A stretch of DNA of 64,000 nt from positions 558,001-622,000 of the forward strand of contig NZ_QGOK01000003.1 of the NCBI RefSeq assembly GCF_003259175.1, read 5' to 3'. Positions 1-8,166 of the stretch are shown here, in pieces. A program made the translations under genes and the position numbers. How positions within the stretch are numbered: the stretch's first letter is position 1; every line of letters begins with the position of its first letter. The notes below the pieces were generated by a model, which saw only the letters and a program-made list of their open reading frames with translations, searched no databases and was not told where the DNA came from. This DNA is from Marinomonas shanghaiensis (GTDB taxonomy: Bacteria > Pseudomonadota > Gammaproteobacteria > Pseudomonadales > Marinomonadaceae).

Positions 1-5
1 AATAT

Positions 6-941
6 ATGGCAAGCATGTTAGACGCTGTAGACCAAAGAACCAAGTTGGTTGGTGAAAACCGTTTGGAACTACTGATGTTCCGTCTTGGTGGAATGCAAAT
101 GTTTGCAATAAACGTGTTTAAAGTTCAAGAGGTCGTCATGTTACCTAAATTGAACTTAATGCCTCATAGACATCCATCTGTAGCTGGCGTCACGCATTTT
201 CGCGGCAGAACCGTACCTGTAATTGATTTATCTGAATCGATCGGTATGCGTCCTATTGATCGAACTCAACCATGTAACCTAATTGTGACCGAATACAATA
301 ATACGGTACAGGGCTTTATGGTGGGTGAGGTTGATCGCATCATCAACATGAATTGGAATGAAATTCTGCCACCACCTGATGGAACGGGGCGTCAACATTA
401 CTTGACTGCTATTACTCGAGTGAATGACCGTATTGTCGAAATTATTGACGTAGAAAAAGTTTTGGCTGAGATTTCTCCTTATGACAGTAGAGTGAGCGAC
501 CATATCATTGACAAAGACCTGCTCACCTTGGCTAAGGGGCTAGAGGTGTTAGTGGTGGATGATTCTTCTGTTGGTTTAGCACAATGTCGATCGACACTAG
601 ACTTCATGGGAATAACCGTTCATGAAGCAACAGATGGTAAACGTGGACTTGAGAAACTAAAAAAATGGGCGGCGGACGGGGAAATTGTTCCTGAGAAGTT
701 ACTCATGATGATAACCGATGCTGAAATGCCCGAGATGGATGGTTACCGTCTGACTCGCGAAGTTCGCGAGGACCCAAGATTAAAAGATCTGTATATCGTT
801 TTGCATACATCTCTAAGTGGTAGTTTCAATAAAGCCATGGTGCAGAAAGTGGGCTGCGATGACTTTTTGTCTAAATTTCAACCAGATAAACTAGCCTCCC
901 TGATTCAAGAAAGAATTCGAAGCGTGGTTGAGAGAGAATAA
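6..941 (+). CDS. cheV: Chemotaxis coupling protein CheV
   Basis: Cytoplasmic chemotaxis adaptor that couples receptors to the CheA kinase and carries its own phosphorylatable receiver. An N-terminal CheW-like domain (about residues 20-155; FRLGG, FKVQEVV, FRGRTVPVIDL) is followed by a response-regulator receiver (about 178-305) with the acidic VVDDSS stretch, the phospho-acceptor Asp in MITDAEMPEMDG and the conserved Lys in FLSKF. The length of 311 aa is normal for CheV. The ATG sits five bases from the window edge, so its ribosome-binding site and promoter cannot be seen. A hairpin terminator follows at 975-1001, so it probably ends its own transcript. The CheW-REC order separates it from plain CheW or CheY. 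Confidence 0.93.
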   Translation: MASMLDAVDQRTKLVGENRLELLMFRLGGMQMFAINVFKVQEVVMLPKLNLMPHRHPSVAGVTHFRGRTVPVIDLSESIGMRPIDRTQPCNLIVTEYNNTVQGFMVGEVDRIINMNWNEILPPPDGTGRQHYLTAITRVNDRIVEIIDVEKVLAEISPYDSRVSDHIIDKDLLTLAKGLEVLVVDDSSVGLAQCRSTLDFMGITVHEATDGKRGLEKLKKWAADGEIVPEKLLMMITDAEMPEMDGYRLTREVREDPRLKDLYIVLHTSLSGSFNKAMVQKVGCDDFLSKFQPDKLASLIQERIRSVVERE

Positions 942-974
942 CTGCTTGTAAGAAAGCATTGTCATTGTTCGGAT

Positions 975-1001
975 AAAAAGCAGGCTGATGCCTGTTTTTT
1001 T
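975..1001 (+). terminator. Terminator after cheV
   Basis: CAGGC (981-985), a TGAT loop and GCCTG (990-994) are flanked by A-rich sequence on the left and seven T on the right, a standard rho-independent terminator placed 34 bases after the cheV stop. Confidence 0.85.
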
Positions 1002-1024
1002 ATTCTTATTTCTTATCGGATATC

Positions 1025-1849
1025 GTGTTTGTTATGCTGACAATTGAGCTCATTTTATTGTTAATCGTCATTGGCGCAGCAACGGGTGCTACTTCTTCGA
1101 CGATTCATGTATCCCCCACACTGATCGCTATTCCTACTATCTGCTTTTTCTTGCCTGTTTTTGGTCTTTCGCTTTCGCTGTATGTATTGCCTATCGTCGC
1201 TACTTGTATAGCCGCTTTTATGCCCACTCATTTATATTCGTGGATCCAAGCAATGAGGCGACAAGACGTTGACTCCTTATGCCTAATTCGTTACGCCCCT
1301 GGTATTGCAATGGGTGGCGTTATTGGCGCTCAACTTCTTTCGATAACAAACTTGCTGATCTTTAATATTGCCTTTTCGGTCGTTGCTTTTTTAGCTGTGG
1401 TCAACGTTGTGGTTGAAATGCGTCGAGGAAAAACAACACTATTCGTGTTAGATAAAGTAGGGCGTTTGCCTGCAGGCTTGTTTATCGGTGTTTTATCTCT
1501 GTTGGCTGGGAATGCGGGAGGTGTGCTTGCCAGGACTCTGTGTGTACCAAAAAACACAGCGCCAAATCATCAGCAAGGAACCATAGAAGGGTTGGTGGTC
1601 TTTGCTTCTATTGCTGGAATGGTGGGTTTTATTTATCCCGCGCAAGCTATGAGTGTGATGCCTTTATCGGGCTTTGCTGGTGCGGTTCATTTGCCTTCTG
1701 TGCTTGTGCTGGCGTGCAGTCACGGTTTCTTTTATTGGCTTTGCCGCCATCAAGGCAATCGGTTAGACAAAAATGTTTTATGGGTGAGCTTTATTATTTT
1801 TATGGCCTGTTCAGTCATTAGGCTCTGGTTTATATCGGCATCAGCCTAA
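1025..1849 (+). CDS. TSUP/TauE-SafE family membrane permease
   Basis: Integral inner-membrane protein of about 274 aa with 7-8 hydrophobic segments (for example LTIELILLLIVIGAATG, LSLYVLPIVATCIAAF, NIAFSVVAFLAVVNVV), arranged like the TauE/SafE (TSUP) sulfite or sulfonate exporter family. The internal repeat of the family is recognisable by the two halves with GG-containing loops (GGVIGAQL, GNAGGVLA). The substrate cannot be told from sequence. The start is uncertain: GTG at 1025 has a GGA four bases upstream, while ATG at 1034 has no visible ribosome-binding site. It stands between two terminators, so it is probably a single-gene transcript. Confidence 0.7.
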   Translation: MFVMLTIELILLLIVIGAATGATSSTIHVSPTLIAIPTICFFLPVFGLSLSLYVLPIVATCIAAFMPTHLYSWIQAMRRQDVDSLCLIRYAPGIAMGGVIGAQLLSITNLLIFNIAFSVVAFLAVVNVVVEMRRGKTTLFVLDKVGRLPAGLFIGVLSLLAGNAGGVLARTLCVPKNTAPNHQQGTIEGLVVFASIAGMVGFIYPAQAMSVMPLSGFAGAVHLPSVLVLACSHGFFYWLCRHQGNRLDKNVLWVSFIIFMACSVIRLWFISASA

Positions 1850-1873
1850 TGGTATTTTTCCATTTAAAACTTG

Positions 1874-1907
1874 AAAAACACAGCCGCTAAAATGGCTTGT
1901 TTTTTTC
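1874..1907 (+). terminator. Terminator after the TSUP gene
   Basis: AAAAACA plus AGCC (1874-1885, one bulged C) pairs with GGCT plus TGTTTTT (1894-1904), loop GCTAAAAT, ending in a T run. It separates the permease gene from hemH. Confidence 0.6.
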
Positions 1908-1931
1908 ATTATTCTTCCCCTCCAAATGGCA

Positions 1932-1937
1932 TATAAT
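1932..1937 (+). promoter_or_regulatory. Candidate -10 element of hemH
   Basis: A perfect TATAAT lies 31 bases before the ATG at 1968. No clear -35 is visible at 17 bp. Its position inside the possible N-terminal extension of hemH argues for the downstream start. Confidence 0.45.
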
Positions 1938-1967
1938 ACGGTAAGTTTTCAAACAAAAAGGTATGAC

Positions 1968-2960
1968 ATGAAAAACGCGAGCGACTATGGTGTATTGATG
2001 ATGAACTTAGGCACGCCGGATGCGCCGCAGACAGCAGAGGTTCGCCGTTATCTAAGAGAATTTTTGTCCGATTCTCGTGTTGTCGATTTAAACCCCTTGC
2101 TTTGGAAGCCGATTCTTAACTTGATTGTGTTAACGTTTCGACCGCCCAAGGTCGCCAAGGTTTATCAGCAAGTGTGGATGGACGAAGGTTCACCTCTTCT
2201 TGTGCTCAGCCAACGACTAAAAGAAAATGTAAAACTCGCATTGCTGGAGAGAACAGGGCATTCAGTGCCCGTTGAGCTGGCGATGACGTACGGTAATCCT
2301 AGTGTAGAAAGTGCTGCAAACAAATTACGAGAGCAGGGGGTCAAAAACATCATTGTTATTCCTATGTATCCTCAATTTTCGGCCACAACCACAGCGGCTG
2401 CATACGATAGAGTAATGAAATCGTTAAAGCGCTGTCCACATTGGCCGTCGTTGCAATTGTTGCACGATTACGCAGACCACCCTCTTTATATCAAAGCACT
2501 CTGTAACTCCATACGCACGCAATGGGATAAACAAGGAGAACGGCGTCATCTTGTTTTCTCGTATCACGGCATTCCTAAGCGCTATGTGACGAACGGTGAT
2601 CCCTATGCTCGCCGCTGTGAAACGACCAGTCGACTGGTTGCTGAAGAATTGGAACTTGGAGATCATGAGTGGACGCACGTTTATCAGTCTAGATTTGGTC
2701 GTGAAGAATGGCTGCAGCCCTATGCCGATGTCACATTGAAGGCTTTGCCTTCTATGGGAATCAAGAAAATAAATGTGATTAGTCCTGCTTTTTCAATAGA
2801 TTGCATTGAAACACTTGAGGAGGTCACATTAGAGTTGGGTGATGAATTTAAACATAACGGTGGGTTGGCGTTTGACTACATTCCTGCTTTGAATGATTCA
2901 CCTGACCAAGTTGACCTCTATGTCAGTTTAATTGAAAAAAATACTAAGCAATGGACATAA
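1968..2960 (+). CDS. hemH: Ferrochelatase
   Basis: Last step of heme synthesis: insertion of Fe(II) into protoporphyrin IX at the inner face of the membrane. Family hallmarks are visible in order: GVLMMNLGTPDAP at the N-terminus, the YGNPS segment, FSYHGIPKRY with the catalytic His, and the SPAFSIDCIETLEE segment with the catalytic Glu region. The predicted length of 330 aa is typical. The reading frame extends upstream to 1926, but ATG 1968 has an AAAGG ribosome-binding site and the upstream part overlaps the -10 candidate, so 1968 is chosen. The next gene begins one base after the stop, showing a hemH-led operon. Confidence 0.95.
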   Translation: MKNASDYGVLMMNLGTPDAPQTAEVRRYLREFLSDSRVVDLNPLLWKPILNLIVLTFRPPKVAKVYQQVWMDEGSPLLVLSQRLKENVKLALLERTGHSVPVELAMTYGNPSVESAANKLREQGVKNIIVIPMYPQFSATTTAAAYDRVMKSLKRCPHWPSLQLLHDYADHPLYIKALCNSIRTQWDKQGERRHLVFSYHGIPKRYVTNGDPYARRCETTSRLVAEELELGDHEWTHVYQSRFGREEWLQPYADVTLKALPSMGIKKINVISPAFSIDCIETLEEVTLELGDEFKHNGGLAFDYIPALNDSPDQVDLYVSLIEKNTKQWT

Positions 2961-2961
2961 G

Positions 2962-3702
2962 ATGATCTTAAATAGCTCGCAGATTAAAACCATCGCCTTT
3001 GACGCTGACGATACACTTTGGCGCAACGAAGATATTTTTATTCATGCTCAGGATGAATTTATCAACCTACTGTTGGCGTACCATGATGAGTCCTATATTC
3101 GTTCTCATCTTGGGGAAGTCCAGATAAAAAATTTAGAGCACTTTGGCTATGGCATCAAAGGCTTTACGTTATCCATGATCGAAACCGCAATTGAACTAAC
3201 AGAGGGTCGAATCACTGGGAATGAAATACATGAGATTATTCAGCTAGCAAAATGTATGTTGGCGTCGCCGGTTGAGTTGTTACCCGACATAAAGAGCGTT
3301 TTAGAGCAATTAAAAGGGCAATATCGTTTACTGGTCATTACTAAGGGGGATTTACTTGATCAAGAAAGCAAATTGGCCCGCTCAGGTATTGCCGATTATT
3401 TTGATGCCATTGAAATAGTCAGTGATAAGACCTCGGCCGCTTATCAACAGATACTTCAGCGCCACAAAATACCAGTCGAGCAGTTTTTAATGATTGGGAA
3501 TTCTTTGAAATCTGATATTTTGCCTGTGCTAGATCTCGGAGCCAAAGCGCTCCATGTGCCATACCACAGTACGTGGGATCATGAGTTGGTTAACGATGAA
3601 ATATTGATAGGCTACCAGAACTTACATACACTGGGCGATATAAGTCAACTTTTAGATTGGTTAAGAGATCCATCTTTTGAAGGCAGAAGGGCGATAGGAT
3701 GA
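2962..3702 (+). CDS. HAD-superfamily hydrolase
   Basis: Predicted cytoplasmic phosphatase of 246 aa. HAD motif I is IAFDADDTLW with the nucleophile Asp and general-acid Asp; motif II is the Thr in VITKGD; the Lys of motif III lies in the ISDKTSAAY area and motif IV appears as MIGNSLKSDILP. A helical cap domain sits between motifs I and II. The substrate is unknown. The ATG lies one base after the hemH stop, so the two are translationally coupled; a TTG further upstream would overlap hemH and has no support. The gene overlaps the next one by four bases (ATGA). Confidence 0.85.
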   Translation: MILNSSQIKTIAFDADDTLWRNEDIFIHAQDEFINLLLAYHDESYIRSHLGEVQIKNLEHFGYGIKGFTLSMIETAIELTEGRITGNEIHEIIQLAKCMLASPVELLPDIKSVLEQLKGQYRLLVITKGDLLDQESKLARSGIADYFDAIEIVSDKTSAAYQQILQRHKIPVEQFLMIGNSLKSDILPVLDLGAKALHVPYHSTWDHELVNDEILIGYQNLHTLGDISQLLDWLRDPSFEGRRAIG

Positions 3703-4067
3703 AACGCACAAAAACGGCTATTTACTCTTTTATGCTTCTCACTTGTGCTGTGCATGCCGCTGAAGACAGTGCTTTTGATAAAGCTAAGGGCAGCGCACAA
3801 AGCTTATGGGAAAGAACAAAAACCACGACATCAGAAATGGCTGATGCCACTGCTAAAAAAGCGTCTGAGTTTGGTGATAAAGCGTCTGAGGTTGGCGCTA
3901 AGGCGTCTAAAGATGCGAAAGAGACCGGCGTGATAGTATGGGATAAGATGCAAGAAGTAGGAGAAGCGACCGCTGACAGTGCGAGAAAAGGAGCCTCAAA
4001 GATCAGAAGTTTAGTAGGGCAAGAAGACTGCAAAGAAGGCAGTATCGCTTGTGAAAGCAAAGAGTAG
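3699..4067 (+). CDS. Small secreted protein with seven-residue amphipathic repeats
   Basis: I do not recognise a named family. The 122-aa product starts with a basic, hydrophobic signal peptide (MKRTKTAIYSFMLLTCAVHA) likely cut after Ala20 or Ala21. The mature part is almost entirely Ala/Lys/Ser/Glu/Asp and contains consecutive seven-residue units (KASEFGD, KASEVGA, KASKDAK) like those of LEA or apolipoprotein-type amphipathic helices. Two Cys lie near the C-terminus (DCKEGSIACE). Translation is coupled to the HAD gene by an ATGA overlap, and the zinc-finger gene starts three bases later. A periplasmic surface- or stress-protective role is only a guess. Confidence 0.7.
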   Translation: MKRTKTAIYSFMLLTCAVHAAEDSAFDKAKGSAQSLWERTKTTTSEMADATAKKASEFGDKASEVGAKASKDAKETGVIVWDKMQEVGEATADSARKGASKIRSLVGQEDCKEGSIACESKE

Positions 4068-4070
4068 CGT

Positions 4071-4586
4071 GTGCAAGAAGATGACAGCAAATTTGTAAGG
4101 GGTTCTTCAAGTAACTGGGAGAAAGAATTCCTAGAGCAGGGTGATGATGCGCATATTAAGGCGGCTAAAGTTCGTTATCGCTGCCCAAAATGTGAGAGCT
4201 TATTAGTACTCAAAACAGGTGCTAATGGTGAGTTCTGGGGCTGCGAGTCCTATCCACGCTGCGATTACACCGCCAACAATGAAAATGGTAAGCCCGTCAG
4301 GGCAAAACGCTACTTTTGTCCTGCATGTCAGTCACCACTGAGAAAAAAAAGTTTTAAAGACAATGTTTTTTGGGGGTGCTCCAATTACCCAGAATGTAAA
4401 GTCACCGTAGAAGATGACAATGGCACTCCCTCAAGCACGAAAAAATACCCTTGCCGAGCATGCGGCCATTACCTTGTTAGAAAAAAAAGTAAAAACGGGT
4501 ATTTTTGGGGATGCATCACTTACCCAACATGCACCAATACGCTTAATGACGATAAAGGTTTACCAGTCTTAAAAAAGAAACGTTAA
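4071..4586 (+). CDS. Stand-alone triple topoisomerase-type C4 zinc-finger protein
   Basis: A 171-aa protein built from three tandem zf-C4 modules like those at the C-terminus of topoisomerase I: CPKC...WGCESYPRC, CPAC...WGCSNYPEC and CRAC...WGCITYPTC, each CxxC-x(16-18)-C-x(6-7)-C. No topoisomerase catalytic domain is present or encoded next door, so it probably binds single-stranded nucleic acid. It starts at a GTG three bases after the previous stop, with AGAG as a weak ribosome-binding site. It is the last gene of the hemH operon and converges on the epimerase gene. Function is inferred only from the fold. Confidence 0.8.
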   Translation: MQEDDSKFVRGSSSNWEKEFLEQGDDAHIKAAKVRYRCPKCESLLVLKTGANGEFWGCESYPRCDYTANNENGKPVRAKRYFCPACQSPLRKKSFKDNVFWGCSNYPECKVTVEDDNGTPSSTKKYPCRACGHYLVRKKSKNGYFWGCITYPTCTNTLNDDKGLPVLKKKR

Positions 4587-4619
4587 CCCAAACTTGTGGC
4601 TAACCGTCTCTAGGTTTGC

Positions 4620-5504
4620 CTAATCCCGCTTTGCTATGTCTGATAGGGCATCATCAATATTATGAAATTGAAACTTAAAATCACGCTTTTCTAATTTTTG
4701 TGGGGCGATCTTAGCACCCTCCGTTAATAACGAAGCCATTTCGCCAAAAATGAGCGTTAATGCCCATCTTGGTGTCGGTAAAATAGCAGGTCGATTCAGT
4801 GACATGGCATAAGCCTGAGAAAAGCGTTTTTGGGTAATAAATTGAGGGGCAACCAAATTATACACACCTGTATAGGACGTATCCTTGGTAGCTTCAATAA
4901 TGGCATTAGTGACATCGGCTATGTGTATCCAAGGAAACCATTGCTGACCGCCAGCAATGGGGCCTCCAAGGCCGCACAGAAAAGGCATGCGCATTTTTTC
5001 TAAAGCGCCACCAGGCCCCAACACTACTCCTAACCGAAAGATAGCCACACGTGTGCCATCTTCAGCAAATTCATTTGCTGCGTCTTCCCAAGCTTGGCAA
5101 AGCTCATGCGCAAAGCCTTGTTTTGGCGGTGTTTCTTCTGTAAAGGTACCGTGCCGAGTCACACCATAAAACCCAACAGCCGACATGGATACAAGGTGTT
5201 TTACTGGAAACTTTAATGAGAGGCGAACCTGCCTAGTTAAGGTGACACGACTTTGAAAGAGCGCCTCTTTGCGTTTCGTTGTCCAAGGTCGAGCCGCAAT
5301 GTTTTCCCCTGCCAAATTGATAAAAACATCCATTTGCTCTTCTAGTGTTGCTAATAATGGCAGGGTGAGCTGGACGATTCTTGGATCTAATCGAGGATCT
5401 GAGGTCGACTTCACGAGAGCAAATAGCTGATGGTCGTTTTTTAGAAGCGCTTTGGTTAAGTGTTGACCAACAAACCCTGATGCACCAGATAATAAAATCT
5501 TCAT
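4620..5504 (-). CDS. NAD-dependent epimerase/SDR protein, YfcH (TIGR01777) type
   Basis: A 294-aa extended short-chain dehydrogenase-like protein. The N-terminal Rossmann motif is LLSGASGFVGQHL; NLAGENIAARPW and MSAVGFYG are typical of the YfcH/SDR39U1 family, as is the C-terminal DUF1731 segment (NRPAILPTPRWALTLIFGEM). It is cytoplasmic and its substrate is unknown even in E. coli. The start at 5504 has AAGG seven bases upstream and gives the usual N-terminus; an in-frame extension to 5546 is not needed. It is transcribed alone, convergent with the zinc-finger gene and divergent from the CbiX-like gene. Confidence 0.85.
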   Translation of the reverse strand: MKILLSGASGFVGQHLTKALLKNDHQLFALVKSTSDPRLDPRIVQLTLPLLATLEEQMDVFINLAGENIAARPWTTKRKEALFQSRVTLTRQVRLSLKFPVKHLVSMSAVGFYGVTRHGTFTEETPPKQGFAHELCQAWEDAANEFAEDGTRVAIFRLGVVLGPGGALEKMRMPFLCGLGGPIAGGQQWFPWIHIADVTNAIIEATKDTSYTGVYNLVAPQFITQKRFSQAYAMSLNRPAILPTPRWALTLIFGEMASLLTEGAKIAPQKLEKRDFKFQFHNIDDALSDIAKRD

Positions 5505-5701
5505 GTACCTTATCCTATGGATTGCAATAGTTTTAAGTGTACGCAAAAAAAATGAAATAGGATCAATAACTTCTCAAATTCGTATCAGGAGACGTTTTTT
5601 ATTCGATTTCTCTAGAAGATTTTAAGGTTTTTAAATATGCGGCTTCTTTTTCTGGGATAGGATAGCTAAAATGGGGGAATCGAGAAACATTAGGTATCAA
5701 A

Positions 5702-6079
5702 ATGCTACGCAAAGAATACGATCACATCATACTTCTTGCACATGGAAGCCCAGACCCACTTTGGAAACAGCCCTTCGAATCACTTTATCAGCAAGTTGCT
5801 CACGCGTATGGCGAAAACAACATTAGTTTAGCTTACATGGAGCTTACTGCACCTTCGCTAGAAGATGTGATAGGGGCGCTGGGTAAAGAAGTTCGCCACA
5901 TTGCTGTGTTGCCTTTATTTTTAGCCGTTGGACGTCATCTTAGACAAGATGTACCAGCGCAAATCGCATCACTGCAGTCTGATGATTTGCAAATAGAATT
6001 ATTGCCACCCATTGGCGACGATGCGTTAGTGAAAAACGCCATGCAAACTGTTATTGCCAATCATTTAGGTAAGGTCTAA
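5702..6079 (+). CDS. CbiX-like sirohydrochlorin chelatase (short form)
   Basis: A 125-aa single-domain CbiX/SirB-type protein expected to insert Co or Fe/Ni into sirohydrochlorin in corrin or siroheme synthesis. The HGS metal-binding segment (LLAHGSPDP) and the second conserved segment (VLPLFLAVGRHLRQDVP, with the family His) are both present, as in the small CbiXS proteins. No other cobalamin or siroheme gene is adjacent, so the metal cannot be assigned. The 197-bp gap upstream must carry the divergent promoters. The stop lies 39 bases before mksF. Confidence 0.85.
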   Translation: MLRKEYDHIILLAHGSPDPLWKQPFESLYQQVAHAYGENNISLAYMELTAPSLEDVIGALGKEVRHIAVLPLFLAVGRHLRQDVPAQIASLQSDDLQIELLPPIGDDALVKNAMQTVIANHLGKV

Positions 6080-6118
6080 ATATGCTATTCGTATTTGATC
6101 AGTTATGGAGTCGACTGC

Positions 6119-7510
6119 ATGCTGTTTAGACACTTGCCTGATGAAATATTTCAGGCATTAAGCGGTTCAAATAGAGCGTTGATTGAAGCGGTATTGAATG
6201 ATCTTGCTGAGGTTTTTTATGATCATGCTGAAGACCCGATAAAAGATAAATCGACGATTATCGAGTCGATTGAAGATACGCTCCATAAACTTGATACCCT
6301 CGCTTGGCATGATGAACAAAAGGAGTCTTTTGATTCTCCTAAAACCATTCACGATTACGCTCTGAGAATTTATCACCGCTTAGTCAATACAGGTTGGTTG
6401 GTAGAAGAGCAAGAATTGTATCGTGTCAGCGTACTAATGACACCGCAGATCTCTATGTTACTGCGTTCTTTGGTCGAGATCAGTCGTCATGGTAAACGCA
6501 ACTATGGGGCGACCGTTTTAAGTATTTTAAGCAATCTAGAGTCGGTCGCTAAGCACCCAAAAGAACGCGGTGTAACATTGCGTCAGTCAGCGGAAGCATC
6601 AAGAGATTTTTCTGCGCATTTGAATCAAATATTGCTGGGGATACGCAGTCTGCAGCGAGAGTTGTTTGCGAGTCGAGATCCAAAGGCAATCGTGGCTGGT
6701 TTTTTTGATTTGTTCGTTGAAGGCATATTGATCGCCGATTACAAAACCATCAAGACCAGCAATAATCCATTTCGATTTAGACGTCAGATCCTTGAACTTA
6801 CTCAAGAATTTTTAGGCAACCCTGAAACAATGGGGCAGGTTGCACAGTGTTATGTCGATCAACAGTTGATCACCATGGCGGAAGCTCAAGCCATGGTAGA
6901 AAAAGACTGTCGAGACATTATTCAAACCTTTAGTAACATTGAGCAACGCTTAGAGCGTATCGATGAATATCGTTATCGGTTGGAAAAACGTGCTGCCGAT
7001 ACAGCTCGTTATATGGACAGCTCTAGACCTGGCATGGCAAACAAAGTGGCTGGCATTATTACCGATATAGCGAAATACGAAAAGTTGCCTATTTTAAAAG
7101 AAGTGATTGATGCTCGTTTTGTTGGTATGTCCTCTGCGGCGCAGCCGACAAGACGCAGAGAGCCACCACCGCCACGAGTAATGACACCGTCAGAAGTGTC
7201 TGCGGACGCGATTAAAATGCGCGATCAGCAACGCCGTTTTCATGAAGCTCGGCAGGTCACTATTCCCAAAATGCAAAGCTATTTGGATAAGCAAATCGCC
7301 GCGGGCAATAGTAAACATATTCTCGATTTTACGATTGAATCTGTGGAGGATTTTGTTTGCTTCGACCATTTGCGCTACGTTGGGTCGCTCGGGGTTAGCG
7401 CTAAAAAAATAGAAGACTTATTTGAAGTACAATTTACCAATCAATATGTAGATGTGCATGATTTTGTTGAATGCCGGGAATTTACTGTTGTACGTAGGAG
7501 CAAAGCGTAA
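6119..7510 (+). CDS. mksF: MksF kleisin-like subunit of MksFEB condensin (JetA family)
   Basis: A 463-aa MukF-like subunit that should bridge the two heads of the MksB SMC dimer. It matches the MksF/JetA family by length, the N-terminal winged-helix region (LFRHLPDEIFQAL), an all-helical middle and a C-terminal head-binding domain, and above all by the gene order F-E-B. ATG 6119 has a perfect GGAG eight bases upstream; a TTG at 6095 is less likely. The stop TAA overlaps the ATG of mksE (TAATG), so expression is coupled. The complex acts on the nucleoid in chromosome organisation, or in plasmid restriction if a JetD nuclease is present; none is seen here. Confidence 0.85.
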   Translation: MLFRHLPDEIFQALSGSNRALIEAVLNDLAEVFYDHAEDPIKDKSTIIESIEDTLHKLDTLAWHDEQKESFDSPKTIHDYALRIYHRLVNTGWLVEEQELYRVSVLMTPQISMLLRSLVEISRHGKRNYGATVLSILSNLESVAKHPKERGVTLRQSAEASRDFSAHLNQILLGIRSLQRELFASRDPKAIVAGFFDLFVEGILIADYKTIKTSNNPFRFRRQILELTQEFLGNPETMGQVAQCYVDQQLITMAEAQAMVEKDCRDIIQTFSNIEQRLERIDEYRYRLEKRAADTARYMDSSRPGMANKVAGIITDIAKYEKLPILKEVIDARFVGMSSAAQPTRRREPPPPRVMTPSEVSADAIKMRDQQRRFHEARQVTIPKMQSYLDKQIAAGNSKHILDFTIESVEDFVCFDHLRYVGSLGVSAKKIEDLFEVQFTNQYVDVHDFVECREFTVVRRSKA

Positions 7511-8157
7511 TGCTTAGAGAATTGAAAAAAGTCGTTGAAGAGTCCGGCAAAGATGCTCAAGAATTTCAACAGACAGCAAATTTTGTGATAGCCAATCAAT
7601 TTGCTAGCGCCTACAAACACGGTCAACGTAAGCATTATTTGCTTTTAGAGTCTTATCAGGATTATTTCGATAATTTATTCGATGCCCTAGGTATGAAGCT
7701 CTACATAAACGAGAATGAACGCCTCGCCGGTGTACTGCCCATTCAAAAAGAAGCTTTTGTGCGTTTGAAAACAGACGAAACACTGTTTCTGCTGGTCCTT
7801 CGTCAGATTTACGAAGAAAAAATTGAAAATTTTGAAGTCGACAATGGTTTTGTGGCCACTAATACACACGCCATTTTAGATCGTTTTGTACAATTGGTTA
7901 AACGTGAGATACCTAATGAAACCCGTTTCAAAGACATCTTGGCCTTGTTTAGTCGTCATGGGATCGTTATCCGTGGTAAGTCTTATGAAGAAGACAGCAA
8001 GAACCAAATGATCAATATTACGCCAGTCGTTAGGCTAATTGTCACTGAGGCTTACCTAAGACAATTAGAGTCATTCAACGGCACCGATCCAGATGAAGAT
8101 GATGTTGCCGACTCAGATGCTGACACAGAAACAACGCAAGAAACCACTCAAGACTAG
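7510..8157 (+). CDS. mksE: MksE accessory subunit of MksFEB condensin (JetB family)
   Basis: A 215-aa protein of the MukE-like DUF4194/JetB type. It has the expected small helical and winged-helix make-up (FVIANQFASAYKHGQRKHY, ALFSRHGIVIRGKSYEED) and a very acidic tail (about residues 190-215). It binds the kleisin MksF and modulates the MksB ATPase. Its ATG overlaps the mksF stop, with GGAG nine bases upstream, and mksB begins nine bases after its stop. Identity rests on size, order and family resemblance. Confidence 0.85.
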   Translation: MLRELKKVVEESGKDAQEFQQTANFVIANQFASAYKHGQRKHYLLLESYQDYFDNLFDALGMKLYINENERLAGVLPIQKEAFVRLKTDETLFLLVLRQIYEEKIENFEVDNGFVATNTHAILDRFVQLVKREIPNETRFKDILALFSRHGIVIRGKSYEEDSKNQMINITPVVRLIVTEAYLRQLESFNGTDPDEDDVADSDADTETTQETTQD

Positions 8158-8166
8158 GGCCAAAAT

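Noticed and set aside
3722..4090. 122-codon minus-strand frame antisense to the repeat protein
   Set aside because: Its Ser/Ala-rich composition is the mirror of the Lys/Ala codons on the plus strand; the plus-strand gene has a signal peptide and translational coupling.
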